Shown here one piece after another: positions 7,984-17,698 of a stretch of 64,000 bases of DNA. Source of the DNA: an uncultured bacterium (lineage in GTDB: Bacteria; Actinomycetota; Coriobacteriia; Coriobacteriales; Coriobacteriaceae); NCBI GenBank assembly GCA_958349055.1, contig CATWBO010000006.1, positions 9,048 to 73,047 of the forward strand. Reading direction: 5' to 3'. The first letter of the stretch is position 1. Every line of letters starts with the position of its first letter. A program made the translations under genes and the position numbers. Below the pieces are notes generated by a model. That model worked only from the letters and a program-made list of their open reading frames with translations. It was not told the origin of the DNA and ran no database searches.

Positions 7984-10650
7984 CTACTCCTGCACCTTGA
8001 GGGCTTCGGCCAAGCTCACGCGCTTGATAGAGCGCGTGTGTAGCAGCGCCACGACCAGGTAGGTCGCAAAGCCAATGCCGACGCATGCAGCCATGGACCA
8101 AGCAGGCACGTAGATCTCGATATTGCCGTTGTAGGCGAGCAGCATCGAGCGGAAGATGGCCGTGAGCGAGCCAATAATGACCGGCAGGCTCAGCACGAGC
8201 GACGCCGCCACGCACAGCGTGATCGAGCGGATGTACAGATGCGAGATCTCGCCGTCGCGATAGCCAAAGACCTTCATGTAGCTGATCGAGCGGGCGCTGT
8301 GGTCGATAACGGCCTTGGTCAGCAGGTACATAAACAGCAGGAAGATGAACACCGCAAGCCCGACCATCATGCCGATCATGTCGCTCATCATGCCAATAAA
8401 CTGGTCGCCCACGGCGCGCATGTCGTCGGGCGTGGTGTCGCCGGCAAAGTAGCGCGCGTCGAGGTTGAGCTTCTCGTCGCTCACGTAACCGTTAAAGTAG
8501 GCGGCGTCGTTGCCGAACAGCTCGTTAAAGTCGTCGATGCTCATATAGATATTCATGTCCGACTTGGAGCCCCAGGCACAGTCCTTGCCCGCGTACTCAA
8601 GGGAATAATGCTCGCCCTCGTACTTGTCGCTGAGCGTGACCATCTGGCCCTCGCTCCAGCCAAACTTATCGAGCAGGCCGCCACCAAAGACGACGTGCCC
8701 ATCGCCGACGTTGAGGTCTTTCCAGTAGCGTGAATCGGGCGAGATGCCGTAGACAGAAATCGTCTCCTCGCCATTACCATCGCCGCGGTCGTATTGCAGC
8801 TGGTAAACGGCATATTTCTCGGCCTGCGCGATTGTGCCCGCGCCGTTGTCGGTCGTGTTGATCGGGTGAATGTCGTCGTTGTCGGTGTCGATCTTAGAGG
8901 CCTTGTCGATCAGGTCGATAGCCTCGTCGCGGTCGCAGCCGAGGGCATCGGCAAGGTCATCGAGGCGCGCATAGAGCGCATCCTTCTTGTCCTGAACCTT
9001 GGCGAGTGCGTCCTGCGCCGCGGCAAGGCTCTCGGCAGACGGAGAGCTGGCTGCGGCATCGGCTGCTGCCTGCGCGGCATCGGCCGCGTCATCGAGCTCG
9101 TCATCGGCATCCTGGGCGGCAGAAAGCAGCGCGCCGTCAACCGACTGCAAGCGCTCGAGCGCCGACCACTGCCCGCGTTCCTCGGCAGTGCCTTCAAGCT
9201 CCAGCGGCGCCTTGAGCGTGTACTGGTGCTCGGCGACAAGACTTGTCTCCAGGTTGTCCGCGTAGTGCGTCATCGTGGGCAGAATCGCCAGGCCAAAGAG
9301 CAGCAGCAGTGACGCAAACGCGATACCCACGAAGAGCGTGGCGAAGTTGCCCAGATTGCGCAGGAAGATGCGCAAGCGGAAGCGAGAGACGAAACCCATG
9401 CGCTCCGGCAGCTGAAAACCGCGCTTGGTGCCCGACTTGCCGCCCGCCTCGTGACGAAGAAACTGCAGCGGCGTCTTGCCCATCTTGCGGAGCAGGCCCA
9501 CCAACGTAATGAGAATGAGCGCGGAGGCAGGAACCACGGCGCACTTCACAAAGATCTCCCAGCTCCAGTACACCTGGAAGGGCGGCAGGCTGTACGAGCC
9601 GTAATAGAGACTGCGCATGGGCTCGGTAAAGAACACGACGCCGAGCGCGGTACCCAAAAGCGCCGCGAGCACGCCCACAATGGCGGGAAGCGCAAGGTAG
9701 TGCAACACGATCTCGCGACGGCGATAGCCGCTGGCGAGCAGCGTGCCGATGATGGCGCTCTCCTCCTCGATAGTGGCGTCGGTGAGCACCACAAAGACAA
9801 ACGCCATGATCACGATGATGATGTCGAGCAGCGTCGTCCACATCATGGAGTCGCCGTCCACATCGTCGCGCGCATAGCCGATGCCCTGGTTGGAATCGGC
9901 ATCGGTCAGGTCGTCCACGCGCGCATCGGCGTCGGTCAGCGCCTCGACCATATCCTGCTCGGCATCGATACGGTCCGCGGTGGAGAGGTCGCGGTCGTTA
10001 AAGGTAAAGGAGTAGGTGTAGGCGGGCGCACCGCCGGCGTCCTCGAGCGTGGCAAATCCGGCGTCGGTGACCTCGGCCACGCCATAGGTGATGGTGTTCA
10101 CCGTAAAGTCCGAGTTATTGAGGAACAGCGCCTGGCTATCGGGCTGCGTCATGATGCCGCAGATGGTGTAGGTGCGACCCTCGAGCTCGACCTTATCGCC
10201 CACGGCGAGATCGTTGTTGGTGGCGAAGACACGGTCGATTGCCACCTCATCGTCCGTCTTGGGCTGCCTGCCCTCACAGTAGGACGCAATGTCAAGCTTG
10301 GTGCGGTGCGCATAGGTGCGCAGGGTGCGCTTGGTGCCGTCGTCGCCAGCCGCCTTTTTGATAATGGCGTCGATGGAGAAGTTCTTATAGAGCGTGACGC
10401 CGCCGACGTCGTTGGCCGCGTCCCCGGCGGCTTTGAGCTGGTCGTCGGTGGCCTCAAAGGAAGTGGTTACGCGGCCGTCCTCAATCGTGTACGCGTCGCG
10501 CATGTCGTCGATAAGGCAGCCGATAGAGTGTGCCGCGAGCAAAAAGCCCGACGTAAGGGCGATGCTTCCGCACATAAGCAAGAAGATGCCCAGGTACTTG
10601 CCAATATTGCGGCGCAGCTCGCGGGGGAGTCGTTTTGCGAGAGGTGACAT
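7984..10650 (-). CDS. ABC transporter permease, FtsX-like, 888 residues
   Basis: A large MacB/FtsX-type permease. Residues ~1-40 (RRNIGKYLGIFLLMCGSIALTSGFLLAAH) form the first helix, followed by a large outside domain and three FtsX helices. A second outside segment contains an Ala-rich coiled coil (~residues 375-420, DDAADAAQAAADAAASSP). The C-terminal FtsX unit ends the protein with four or more helices. The frame is open another 91 codons upstream, but that part is antisense-like read-through of the ATPase gene; I start at the ATG at 10650, 8 bp after the ATPase stop. With the upstream ATPase it forms an exporter or mechanotransmission ABC system, as in antimicrobial-peptide resistance. 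The substrate is unknown. Confidence 0.88.
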   Translation of the reverse strand: MSPLAKRLPRELRRNIGKYLGIFLLMCGSIALTSGFLLAAHSIGCLIDDMRDAYTIEDGRVTTSFEATDDQLKAAGDAANDVGGVTLYKNFSIDAIIKKAAGDDGTKRTLRTYAHRTKLDIASYCEGRQPKTDDEVAIDRVFATNNDLAVGDKVELEGRTYTICGIMTQPDSQALFLNNSDFTVNTITYGVAEVTDAGFATLEDAGGAPAYTYSFTFNDRDLSTADRIDAEQDMVEALTDADARVDDLTDADSNQGIGYARDDVDGDSMMWTTLLDIIIVIMAFVFVVLTDATIEEESAIIGTLLASGYRRREIVLHYLALPAIVGVLAALLGTALGVVFFTEPMRSLYYGSYSLPPFQVYWSWEIFVKCAVVPASALILITLVGLLRKMGKTPLQFLRHEAGGKSGTKRGFQLPERMGFVSRFRLRIFLRNLGNFATLFVGIAFASLLLLFGLAILPTMTHYADNLETSLVAEHQYTLKAPLELEGTAEERGQWSALERLQSVDGALLSAAQDADDELDDAADAAQAAADAAASSPSAESLAAAQDALAKVQDKKDALYARLDDLADALGCDRDEAIDLIDKASKIDTDNDDIHPINTTDNGAGTIAQAEKYAVYQLQYDRGDGNGEETISVYGISPDSRYWKDLNVGDGHVVFGGGLLDKFGWSEGQMVTLSDKYEGEHYSLEYAGKDCAWGSKSDMNIYMSIDDFNELFGNDAAYFNGYVSDEKLNLDARYFAGDTTPDDMRAVGDQFIGMMSDMIGMMVGLAVFIFLLFMYLLTKAVIDHSARSISYMKVFGYRDGEISHLYIRSITLCVAASLVLSLPVIIGSLTAIFRSMLLAYNGNIEIYVPAWSMAACVGIGFATYLVVALLHTRSIKRVSLAEALKVQE

Positions 10651-10658
10651 GGCGCCGC

Positions 10659-11372
<714 letters not shown>

Positions 11373-11466
11373 ACTATCCCCCATTGTTAGCCTTCCGCTA
11401 CTTTTCTAGGGTAATAGTAAACCTAGGCGAACTATTTTTAAGCGGCGGGCAGGATTTTTTCCAACC

Positions 11467-11640
11467 TACTCATTGGGGACAGACTTAAATGAGTGAAATC
11501 GCTCACTTAAGTCTGTCCCCAATGAGTGGTCCCAAAGGCCGGCATATTGGGACAGCCCTTGCCAGCCCGGCCGGCGAGCCGGCGGATCGGCAAAGACTGT
11601 CCCCGATGACTAGTCGTTTAAGAATGTCCCCAATGACTAG
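11467..11640. repeat. GGGGACAG repeat cluster 2
   Basis: The cluster begins with a near-perfect palindrome at 11469-11527 whose ends are ACTCATTGGGGACAGACTTA and its complement. The same ~74-bp module seen at 7849-7922 follows at 11547-11620, in the same orientation with several base differences, then AATGTCCCCAATGACTAG. The cluster lies between the FtsX-type ABC operon and the ABC-2 operon. Confidence 0.75.
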
Positions 11641-11644
11641 GCGG

Positions 11645-12850
11645 TTAGGCGCGGGATTTGTTGTGCGCGAGGGCGAGGCCTACGGCGGCGATGGCGACGG
11701 CGAAAAGCACGGTGACGCCCAGGTCGCAGGCGATGTCGCCCAGCACGGTGGACGTCAGGTCCGAGGCGAGCGCCTTGCCGATCGCGTCGTTCACCCAATA
11801 CGTCGGCACAAAGTGCGCCGCCGTCTGCACGGCCGAACCCATGAGTGACAGCGGCATCCAGGCGCCGCCCAAAAACGTCATGAGCATGCCGAGTAAGTTG
11901 CCCACGCCGTTGAGCAGCTCCTCGCGCGCGCCCAAGCTCGACAGCGTAAAGCCAACGGCCAGCGGCGTGCACGCCAGGGCAAACGTCGCCGCCAGCGCCA
12001 GACACACACGACCCACGCCGACCTCGGCAACCGCGCCGGCAAAGCCCACGACGCCCATCATGCTCGACACAAACCAGATGCAGACGGTGAGCACCGCGGC
12101 AGCCGCGAACACGGCAAGCGAACGCTGGCGCTCGGAGACCGGGCCGGCCTCCATGCGGCGCACGCGCTCGGGCTCGTTCATGCCCGAGAACACCAGTCCC
12201 ACCGACACGATGACCGACGAGATGATCGCGTACGCGCCAAAGTTGAAGTACGACTCGAGCGTGGCGGCGGCAGTCGAGTCGACCTTGACCTGCTCAATCT
12301 GGACCTCGGCACGCTTGGCGGCAGCATGCTCGGCCGCCTTGGCAACGCCACCGTTGGAGGCAGCTGGCTCAAGCGCCGCCGCAGCACCCGCAAGCGAGAT
12401 CCAGCGCGAGGCCTCGGCAGACGAGAGCGCTGCCGCCATGGTGCCGGCGCCGTAGGTCACATCGAGCTTGGGCAGGGCCTCCCCCGCACGGGCGGCCGCG
12501 ATCAGGTCGTCCTCAAACCCCTCCGGAATAAAGAACACGCAGTCGGCGCTGCCCTTGGCGCTGTTGCTCTTGGCGAGCGCATCCGCAAGGTCGTACGTGT
12601 CGTCGCCAACGCCCGTGACCAGGTCAAAGCGTGAGCCCAGATGCTTGGTGAGCGCCCGCGAAAGGTCGCTATTGTCGCGGTCGACCACGATCACGTTGGT
12701 GTCGTAGGGCTTGTACTCGGTAAGCTGCGACGAGTTCCAGCTCACCGAGGCCGCGATGAATACGCCCATGAGCGAAATGAACACCGTATAGATGAGCAGG
12801 TAGAACGGGTGCGCCAGCGCCATGCGAAGCGCGGTCTTAAAGGTGCTCAT
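11645..12850 (-). CDS. ABC-2 type permease (second of pair)
   Basis: This 401-residue membrane protein has one N-terminal helix (FYLLIYTVFISLMGVFIAAS), an outside domain of ~150 residues and a block of five or six helices at the C-terminus. That is the ABC-2/YhgE-like architecture. A family-typical GGAWMPLSLMG segment precedes the last helices. The ATG at 12850 has AAGGAG nearby and is preferred over a TTG 15 bp upstream. It overlaps the previous permease gene by 14 bp, so the two are coupled and probably form a heterodimer driven by the ATPase at 14034-14972. Confidence 0.85.
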   Translation of the reverse strand: MSTFKTALRMALAHPFYLLIYTVFISLMGVFIAASVSWNSSQLTEYKPYDTNVIVVDRDNSDLSRALTKHLGSRFDLVTGVGDDTYDLADALAKSNSAKGSADCVFFIPEGFEDDLIAAARAGEALPKLDVTYGAGTMAAALSSAEASRWISLAGAAAALEPAASNGGVAKAAEHAAAKRAEVQIEQVKVDSTAAATLESYFNFGAYAIISSVIVSVGLVFSGMNEPERVRRMEAGPVSERQRSLAVFAAAAVLTVCIWFVSSMMGVVGFAGAVAEVGVGRVCLALAATFALACTPLAVGFTLSSLGAREELLNGVGNLLGMLMTFLGGAWMPLSLMGSAVQTAAHFVPTYWVNDAIGKALASDLTSTVLGDIACDLGVTVLFAVAIAAVGLALAHNKSRA

Positions 12851-14024
12851 AGCGGCTCCTTCCAAAGATCAGCGTAGCGGCGGCGACAAACACCAGGGCC
12901 ATCAGGACAAGCGCGCCGACGCGGACGGCGAAGGGCCCCAGGTCCTCAAAGAAATACAGGCGATTGAACATGTCGCAGATGAGCTTGACGGGGTTGAGCC
13001 AGCACTCGGCCGGGCAGGCGCGGGCGACATCGTCGGCAAGCGCCATCGCCGGCTCGCCGTAGAGACCGGCGAACAGGGCACACGTGGTGGCGAAGCCCGT
13101 GAGGATACCCGACTTGGACGCCTTGCCCCCCTTAACGGGCAGCGTGCCCACAAAGAGCCCCAGGCCCGTCGCCGCAAGCGCGGACACGGCGCCACCCACC
13201 AGACACAGCCCCTCGCGCCCGCCAAAGTCGACGCCAACGACCAGGCGCACATAGCCAATCGCGATCGCCATCGAGGCAAAGGAAACCAGCCACGAGCCGA
13301 TAAAAATACCGGCCAGCGAAGCCGTCTTGGAAACGCCGCCCACGCAGCGACGGGCCCCTAAGCCCGACAGATTGGGCTGCAAATCGACGACGCTCAAGGC
13401 GGCAAACTCGGCAGACATCATCGCTACCAGGCCAAAGAGCGCGTAGTAGTAAATGGTCGTGCCGTCGGGCGTGGTGCGTGTCAGGCTCACGCGACGGGTT
13501 CCGCCCTCGAGCGACAGGGCGCGCGCAACCGCCTCCGGGTCGGCAAGCGCCGCCGGGTTGTCCTGGGCAATCTGGGCCATGAGCTCGGCATTTTGCGTAT
13601 ACGAGCTTGCCACCGTTTCCAGAATGCTGCGGTCGACGAGCACCGTGGACGCGCGCGAGCTGTCGTAGCTTGAAAGCAGCGTGAGCTTGGGCGTGCCCGC
13701 GGCATCGACCGTGTAGATGCCCGCGACTTCGCCGGCCTTGAGCGCACGGTTCGCGGCGGTCACATCCTCGCACTCGTGAATCTCGAGCAACTGATCGTCG
13801 CCTTCCTTGGCAAGCGAAGCCGCCACGTCCTTAAAGGTCGAAGCGTCCCAGGCCTCGTCCGCCACGACGGCAACCGGCACCGGGTCGACCTTTCCGTCAG
13901 AGCTCAGGTTCGCAAACATAAACATGAACATCGTTGAAAGCGCAATGGGAAAGATCGCGCCCCAAACCCATGTACTCGGTCGACGCAATAGCGTCTTGAG
14001 CGTGGTGATGATAGTGTTGAACAT
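12837..14024 (-). CDS. ABC-2 type permease (first of pair)
   Basis: This 395-residue permease has the same layout as its downstream partner. The N-terminal helix contains WVWGAIFPIALSTMFMFMFAN, an outside domain covers residues ~45-190, and helices follow from YYYALFGLVAMMSAEFAAL onward. It matches the family of LnrM/LnrN-type exporters (ABC-2, linearmycin-type resistance) in size and order. A GTG at 14030 is possible; the ATG at 14024 is better spaced from AGGGGG. It starts 9 bp after the stop of its ATPase gene. Confidence 0.85.
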   Translation of the reverse strand: MFNTIITTLKTLLRRPSTWVWGAIFPIALSTMFMFMFANLSSDGKVDPVPVAVVADEAWDASTFKDVAASLAKEGDDQLLEIHECEDVTAANRALKAGEVAGIYTVDAAGTPKLTLLSSYDSSRASTVLVDRSILETVASSYTQNAELMAQIAQDNPAALADPEAVARALSLEGGTRRVSLTRTTPDGTTIYYYALFGLVAMMSAEFAALSVVDLQPNLSGLGARRCVGGVSKTASLAGIFIGSWLVSFASMAIAIGYVRLVVGVDFGGREGLCLVGGAVSALAATGLGLFVGTLPVKGGKASKSGILTGFATTCALFAGLYGEPAMALADDVARACPAECWLNPVKLICDMFNRLYFFEDLGPFAVRVGALVLMALVFVAAATLIFGRSRYEHL

Positions 14025-14033
14025 GGCCACCCC

Positions 14034-14972
14034 CTAGTCGCGCAGCTCGCGGCCGGTGATCTCGAGGAACACGTCGTTGAGGGTCGGCGGCTCGCTCCAC
14101 ACGCGGCCGAGCGCCACGTCGGCGGCGCGCAGCGTGTCGAGGATGTCGACCAGGTTGTGCGGGCTCGCTTCGCAGGTGCAGACGAGCTCGCCACCGGACA
14201 GCTCAACCGAAAGCACGTGCTCGAGGGCGCGCAGCCGCTCGACCGTGGCGGGCTCGACGGCGCCGACCTCGACGGTCACGCGCTCGCCCATCTGAATCAT
14301 GCGCTTGAGCTCGTCGTTGGTGCCCTGCGCCAGTACGCGGCCGCCGTCCATGATCATGATGCGGCTGCAGATCTGCTCGACTTCCTCCATGTAATGGCTG
14401 GTATACACCACCGTGGCGCCCTCGTCGCGCAGGCGGCAGATGCCCTCCAGGATGGCGTTTCGGCTCTGCGGGTCGACCGCCACCGTGGGCTCGTCAAAAA
14501 AGATGAGCTCAGGCTTGTGCGCGATGCCGCAGGCGATGTTGAGACGGCGCGCCAGGCCACCCGAGAGCTTGCCGGGGCGGAACTTGGTAAAGTCGCCCAG
14601 GCCGACAAAGTCGATCGCTTCGTCCACCAGTGCGCGGCGGCGCTTGCGGTCGTTGACGTAGAGGCTGCAGAAATAGTCGATGTTCTCGCGCACTGTGAGC
14701 TCGTCAAACACCGCCACCTGCTGCGGCACCACGCCGATGCGGCGCTTAAGGTCGTAGCGGGCGGGCGTCATGGGCTCGCCAAAGAGCTCGATGGTGCCCT
14801 TGTCGTAGGCGAGCAGCTGCAAAATGCAGTTGATGGACGTGGTCTTGCCCGAGCCGTTGGGGCCCAGCAGGCCAAAGATCTCGCCGGAGGCGATGCTCAG
14901 GTTAAAGTGGTCGAGCGCGATAAGGTCGTCGTAGCGCTTGACGAGGTTTTCGACGTGGACGATGTCTGTCAT
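14034..14972 (-). CDS. ABC transporter ATP-binding protein of the ABC-2 exporter
   Basis: This 312-residue ATPase has Walker A GPNGSGKTT, Q-loop VVPQQVAVFDELT, a signature form LSGGLARR, Walker B ELIFFDEPTVAVD and H-loop YTSHYMEE. The domain after ~residue 220 is the extension typical of drug/lipid exporters (DrrA/LnrL/CcmA group). The signature helix has GGLARR instead of the usual GGQ/GGM-K/QR, and the D-loop is VAVDPQ rather than GLDP. Both are within family variation. The ATG at 14972 follows AAGGG. It drives the two permease genes downstream in the same operon. Confidence 0.9.
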   Translation of the reverse strand: MTDIVHVENLVKRYDDLIALDHFNLSIASGEIFGLLGPNGSGKTTSINCILQLLAYDKGTIELFGEPMTPARYDLKRRIGVVPQQVAVFDELTVRENIDYFCSLYVNDRKRRRALVDEAIDFVGLGDFTKFRPGKLSGGLARRLNIACGIAHKPELIFFDEPTVAVDPQSRNAILEGICRLRDEGATVVYTSHYMEEVEQICSRIMIMDGGRVLAQGTNDELKRMIQMGERVTVEVGAVEPATVERLRALEHVLSVELSGGELVCTCEASPHNLVDILDTLRAADVALGRVWSEPPTLNDVFLEITGRELRD

Positions 14973-15091
14973 GAGGCGGCCCTTCTGTTGGTCGTGGCCC
15001 GGTACGATTTCATCATCGCAGGAGCGGGCGGCGCGCACCAGTGAGCTTTGTCACGAGTGCGGCGGCCAACAGAACCGGCATCGCCACAGGA

Positions 15092-15156
15092 CAAAGTAAT
15101 CAGATTTGTTTGTCCCAAATCTTAAGTAAGTGGGGCTTGCATTTCTGATCACTTTG
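15092..15156. repeat. inverted repeat at the 3' side of the DUF4143 ATPase gene
   Basis: CAAAGTAATCAGA (15092-15104) and TCTGATCACTTTG (15144-15156) form 13-bp arms with one mismatch around 39 bp. It lies 28 bp past the end of the ATPase gene. No T-run follows, so it is not an obvious terminator. Confidence 0.5.
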
Positions 15157-15183
15157 ACCCGTCCGCGCCGTAGCAATCACCAG

Positions 15184-16356
15184 CTAAAACAGCTCCACCT
15201 CATCCCGCAAGAACTGCTCAACCGAAACGTTACGATCGCCCACAATCATCGGCTTCGCCTGAGGGTTCTGCGCCAAAAACTCAGTCATACCGCTCTTGGA
15301 CACGCGGCCGCTTTTGACCTCGATCGCCGCAAGGGCGTCATCGCCGCGCTTCGCCACAAAGTCCACCTCGAGATTACCCTCACGCCACCAATACAGCTCA
15401 AAGCCTTCTGTTTGAGCACGCGCGATGAGCCGGGCGCCCACCGCAGTTTCGACCAAATGCCCTCGCAGGGCAGAATCAGCCAACAAGTCACCCGTCCCGC
15501 GCCACATCGAGAACATTAATGAGGGATCATGCACAAGCAGTCGCGGCGAGCTTGCCCTCGACCTCACCTGCTTGGCATCGTATTTTTGCAACCCGCTCAT
15601 CATGCCCGCCTTGGACAGCAGATCAAGATAATGGCGCACAGTATCAGTGTTTCCCTTATCGTCGAGCTGCCCCAGCAGTTTTCGATACGATATCTCCTGC
15701 GCCGAATACTGCGCGCCCAGCTCAAAGAGGGCTCGCATGAGCGCCGGCTTGCGCACGTCTTCCATCTGCAATACGTCACGCGAAATCGTCGATTCCACGA
15801 TCGAATCGCGCATATACTCTCGCCAACGATTGACATCGCTCTTGAGAATCGCGGCACCCGGATACCCGCCAAACATCAGATAATCCTCGAAGCTATAGCC
15901 AAACGCCTCGGACATCTCAGACAGGCTCCAATGCGTCGAACGCAGTAGCTCAAATCGCCCCGCAAGCGATTCGGTCAGCCCACTGCCGAGAAGCAAGCTC
16001 GACGAACCGGACAGCACCACAAGAAGCTCGGTGTCGTTCCAAGAGTCTTCGTCCCACAGGGCCTTGACCGTCTCGGACCAACCCGTAACCTTTTGTATCT
16101 CGTCGAGCACAAGGATGGCACGCGAGCCATTACTTGTCAGCTGCCGAGCCTGGCGCCACTCAAGGTCGATCCAATCCCCCGCGAGTTCGCGCGACGAGTC
16201 GGCACTCGCCACGCGACACGGAAGCCCGCAAGCCTTGACCGCCTGCTTGATGGCCGTGGTCTTGCCAGTTTGTCTGGGACCCATAACCACCTGAATAAAG
16301 GAACGCGGCCCCATGAGTCTTTGCTGTAACACGGTCGATATCTTGCGCCTATACAC
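15184..16356 (-). CDS. AAA (AAA_14) ATPase with DUF4143 domain
   Basis: This 390-residue protein has Walker A GPRQTGKTT at ~26 and Walker B AILVLDEIQKV. A sensor-type VVLSGSSSLLL and the FGGYPGAAI motif of the family are also present. The C-terminal DUF4143 region ends with a nuclease-like ELYWWREGNLEVDFVAKRGDDALAAIEVKSG core (D...E-x-K), a PD-(D/E)XK-type signature. The start is GTG with AGGAGG 7 nt upstream. Such ATPases are common in gut bacteria and are not understood; ideas include DNA-binding or toxin-antitoxin-like roles. It sits between an ABC exporter and the two-component pair that probably controls it, as if inserted. Palindromes flank it on both sides. Confidence 0.88.
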   Translation of the reverse strand: MYRRKISTVLQQRLMGPRSFIQVVMGPRQTGKTTAIKQAVKACGLPCRVASADSSRELAGDWIDLEWRQARQLTSNGSRAILVLDEIQKVTGWSETVKALWDEDSWNDTELLVVLSGSSSLLLGSGLTESLAGRFELLRSTHWSLSEMSEAFGYSFEDYLMFGGYPGAAILKSDVNRWREYMRDSIVESTISRDVLQMEDVRKPALMRALFELGAQYSAQEISYRKLLGQLDDKGNTDTVRHYLDLLSKAGMMSGLQKYDAKQVRSRASSPRLLVHDPSLMFSMWRGTGDLLADSALRGHLVETAVGARLIARAQTEGFELYWWREGNLEVDFVAKRGDDALAAIEVKSGRVSKSGMTEFLAQNPQAKPMIVGDRNVSVEQFLRDEVELF

Positions 16357-16379
16357 CTAGAGCCTCCTTTTGATAAATC

Positions 16380-16430
16380 TATCTAGCAAAAATAATAGCT
16401 GTATCTAGCAAAAGTGATAGATACAGCTAT
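16380..16430 (-). promoter_or_regulatory. palindrome and direct repeats in the ATPase promoter
   Basis: ATAGCTGTATCTA (16395-16407) and its exact inverse TAGATACAGCTAT (16418-16430) flank a 10-bp spacer. ATCTAGCAAAA also occurs twice in direct orientation about 22 bp apart. The region is AT-rich and lies just upstream of the ribosome site, so the palindrome probably overlaps the promoter and acts as an operator. Confidence 0.6.
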
Positions 16431-16552
16431 CAAAAATGTTCAGATGAAATGATTGTCGGCGAGATATAGTCGCGGTCCCCCTTGCTGGGACAAATGTCAC
16501 GGTTGCTCCCGGTGGGGCCTCCCCCGCGCGCGGCATCGCGTACAATACCCGT

Positions 16553-17698
16553 ATGAACAGGCTTTTCGACAAATCGATTGTGCTGGCGTGCTGCATCGCA
16601 GCCGCCTTGGGCCTTGCTGTGGATGCCCGCTTGGTTGCGGCATTTTGCCTTGGCGTCGTCATCGCCGCCTTGGCCGAAGTCGTGCAAGGCGAACGCGCCC
16701 GCCGCGCCAGCGAGGCCGCGAGCTACGCTTACATTATGGTGGCCGTCTTTGCGCCGCCGTTTGCTCCGTTTGCACCCCTCGCCTTCTGCGACATCGCGCG
16801 ACGCGTGCGCCGCGAGCGCGTCTGGGGCGCACTGGGCGCCGGCGCTATCTTTGTCTGCGCGCTCGTCGCATATGCCCACGCCGGCGCGCTTCCCACCCGC
16901 GCGCTGCTGTTGACCGCCATCCTTTCGGTCGCCGCCACCTTACTGTCGTTGCGCACCGCCCAGTTGGAACGTGAGCAGGAGCGCATGCGTCGCACCCGTG
17001 ACGAGCTGCAGGAACGAGCCCTCGCGCTCGAGGCACGCAACCGCGACCTTGCCGACCGCCAGGACTACGAGGTCGAACTCGCGACGCTCGCCGAACGCGC
17101 CCGCATCGCGCGCGAGATCCACGATAACGTGGGCCACCAACTCACGCGTGCCTCACTGCAAACCGAAGCCCTACGCGTGGTCCACGCCAACGAACCCGGC
17201 GTCGCCGCCGACTTCGCCGACGTCAAGCACACGGTCGACGAGGCGCTTCAGCTCGTGCGCACCAGCGTCCACGCACTCAACGACAACGCGGCCAATCTCT
17301 CCGTGCAGCTCGAGCGCATCGCGGAAGGCGCACGCTCAGATGGCGGCCCGCAGATTGAGCTTGAGGTTTTGGCCGAGCATGCACCTGCCAACGTCGCCAA
17401 CTGCTTTGCGGCGATCCTGCGCGAGGCGCTCTCTAACACCATGCGCCATGCTCGCGCGCAGAACGTGACCGTGCGATGCATGGAGCACCCGTCGTTTTAC
17501 CAGCTCATCGTTACCGACGACGGTGAGGGTAGGATCCGGGCGGACGGTCGCGGAGTCGCGGAAGGCATGGGACTCGGCTCCATGCGCGAGCGCGTCGAGG
17601 CGCTTGGCGGCACCTTCACCGCCGGGCCGCGTGCCGGTGCCCCCGGCTGGCGCGTGTTTGCCACCGTCCCCAAACAGCAAGGAGATGACGCCCGATGA
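16553..17698 (+). CDS. NarL-family sensor histidine kinase
   Basis: This 381-residue kinase has four to five N-terminal membrane helices over residues ~1-135 with almost no outside loop, then a coiled coil (~135-175). The HisKA_3 dimerisation box AREIHDNVGHQLT carries phospho-acceptor His190. An HATPase_c domain follows with the N-box EALSNTMRHA and G-boxes DDGEGR and GMGLGSMRERV. Kinases with embedded sensors often detect membrane-active compounds. TACAAT lies 6 bp before the ATG and no ribosome site is seen, so translation may be leaderless. The gene overlaps the response regulator by 4 bp (ATGA). Confidence 0.9.
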   Translation: MNRLFDKSIVLACCIAAALGLAVDARLVAAFCLGVVIAALAEVVQGERARRASEAASYAYIMVAVFAPPFAPFAPLAFCDIARRVRRERVWGALGAGAIFVCALVAYAHAGALPTRALLLTAILSVAATLLSLRTAQLEREQERMRRTRDELQERALALEARNRDLADRQDYEVELATLAERARIAREIHDNVGHQLTRASLQTEALRVVHANEPGVAADFADVKHTVDEALQLVRTSVHALNDNAANLSVQLERIAEGARSDGGPQIELEVLAEHAPANVANCFAAILREALSNTMRHARAQNVTVRCMEHPSFYQLIVTDDGEGRIRADGRGVAEGMGLGSMRERVEALGGTFTAGPRAGAPGWRVFATVPKQQGDDAR

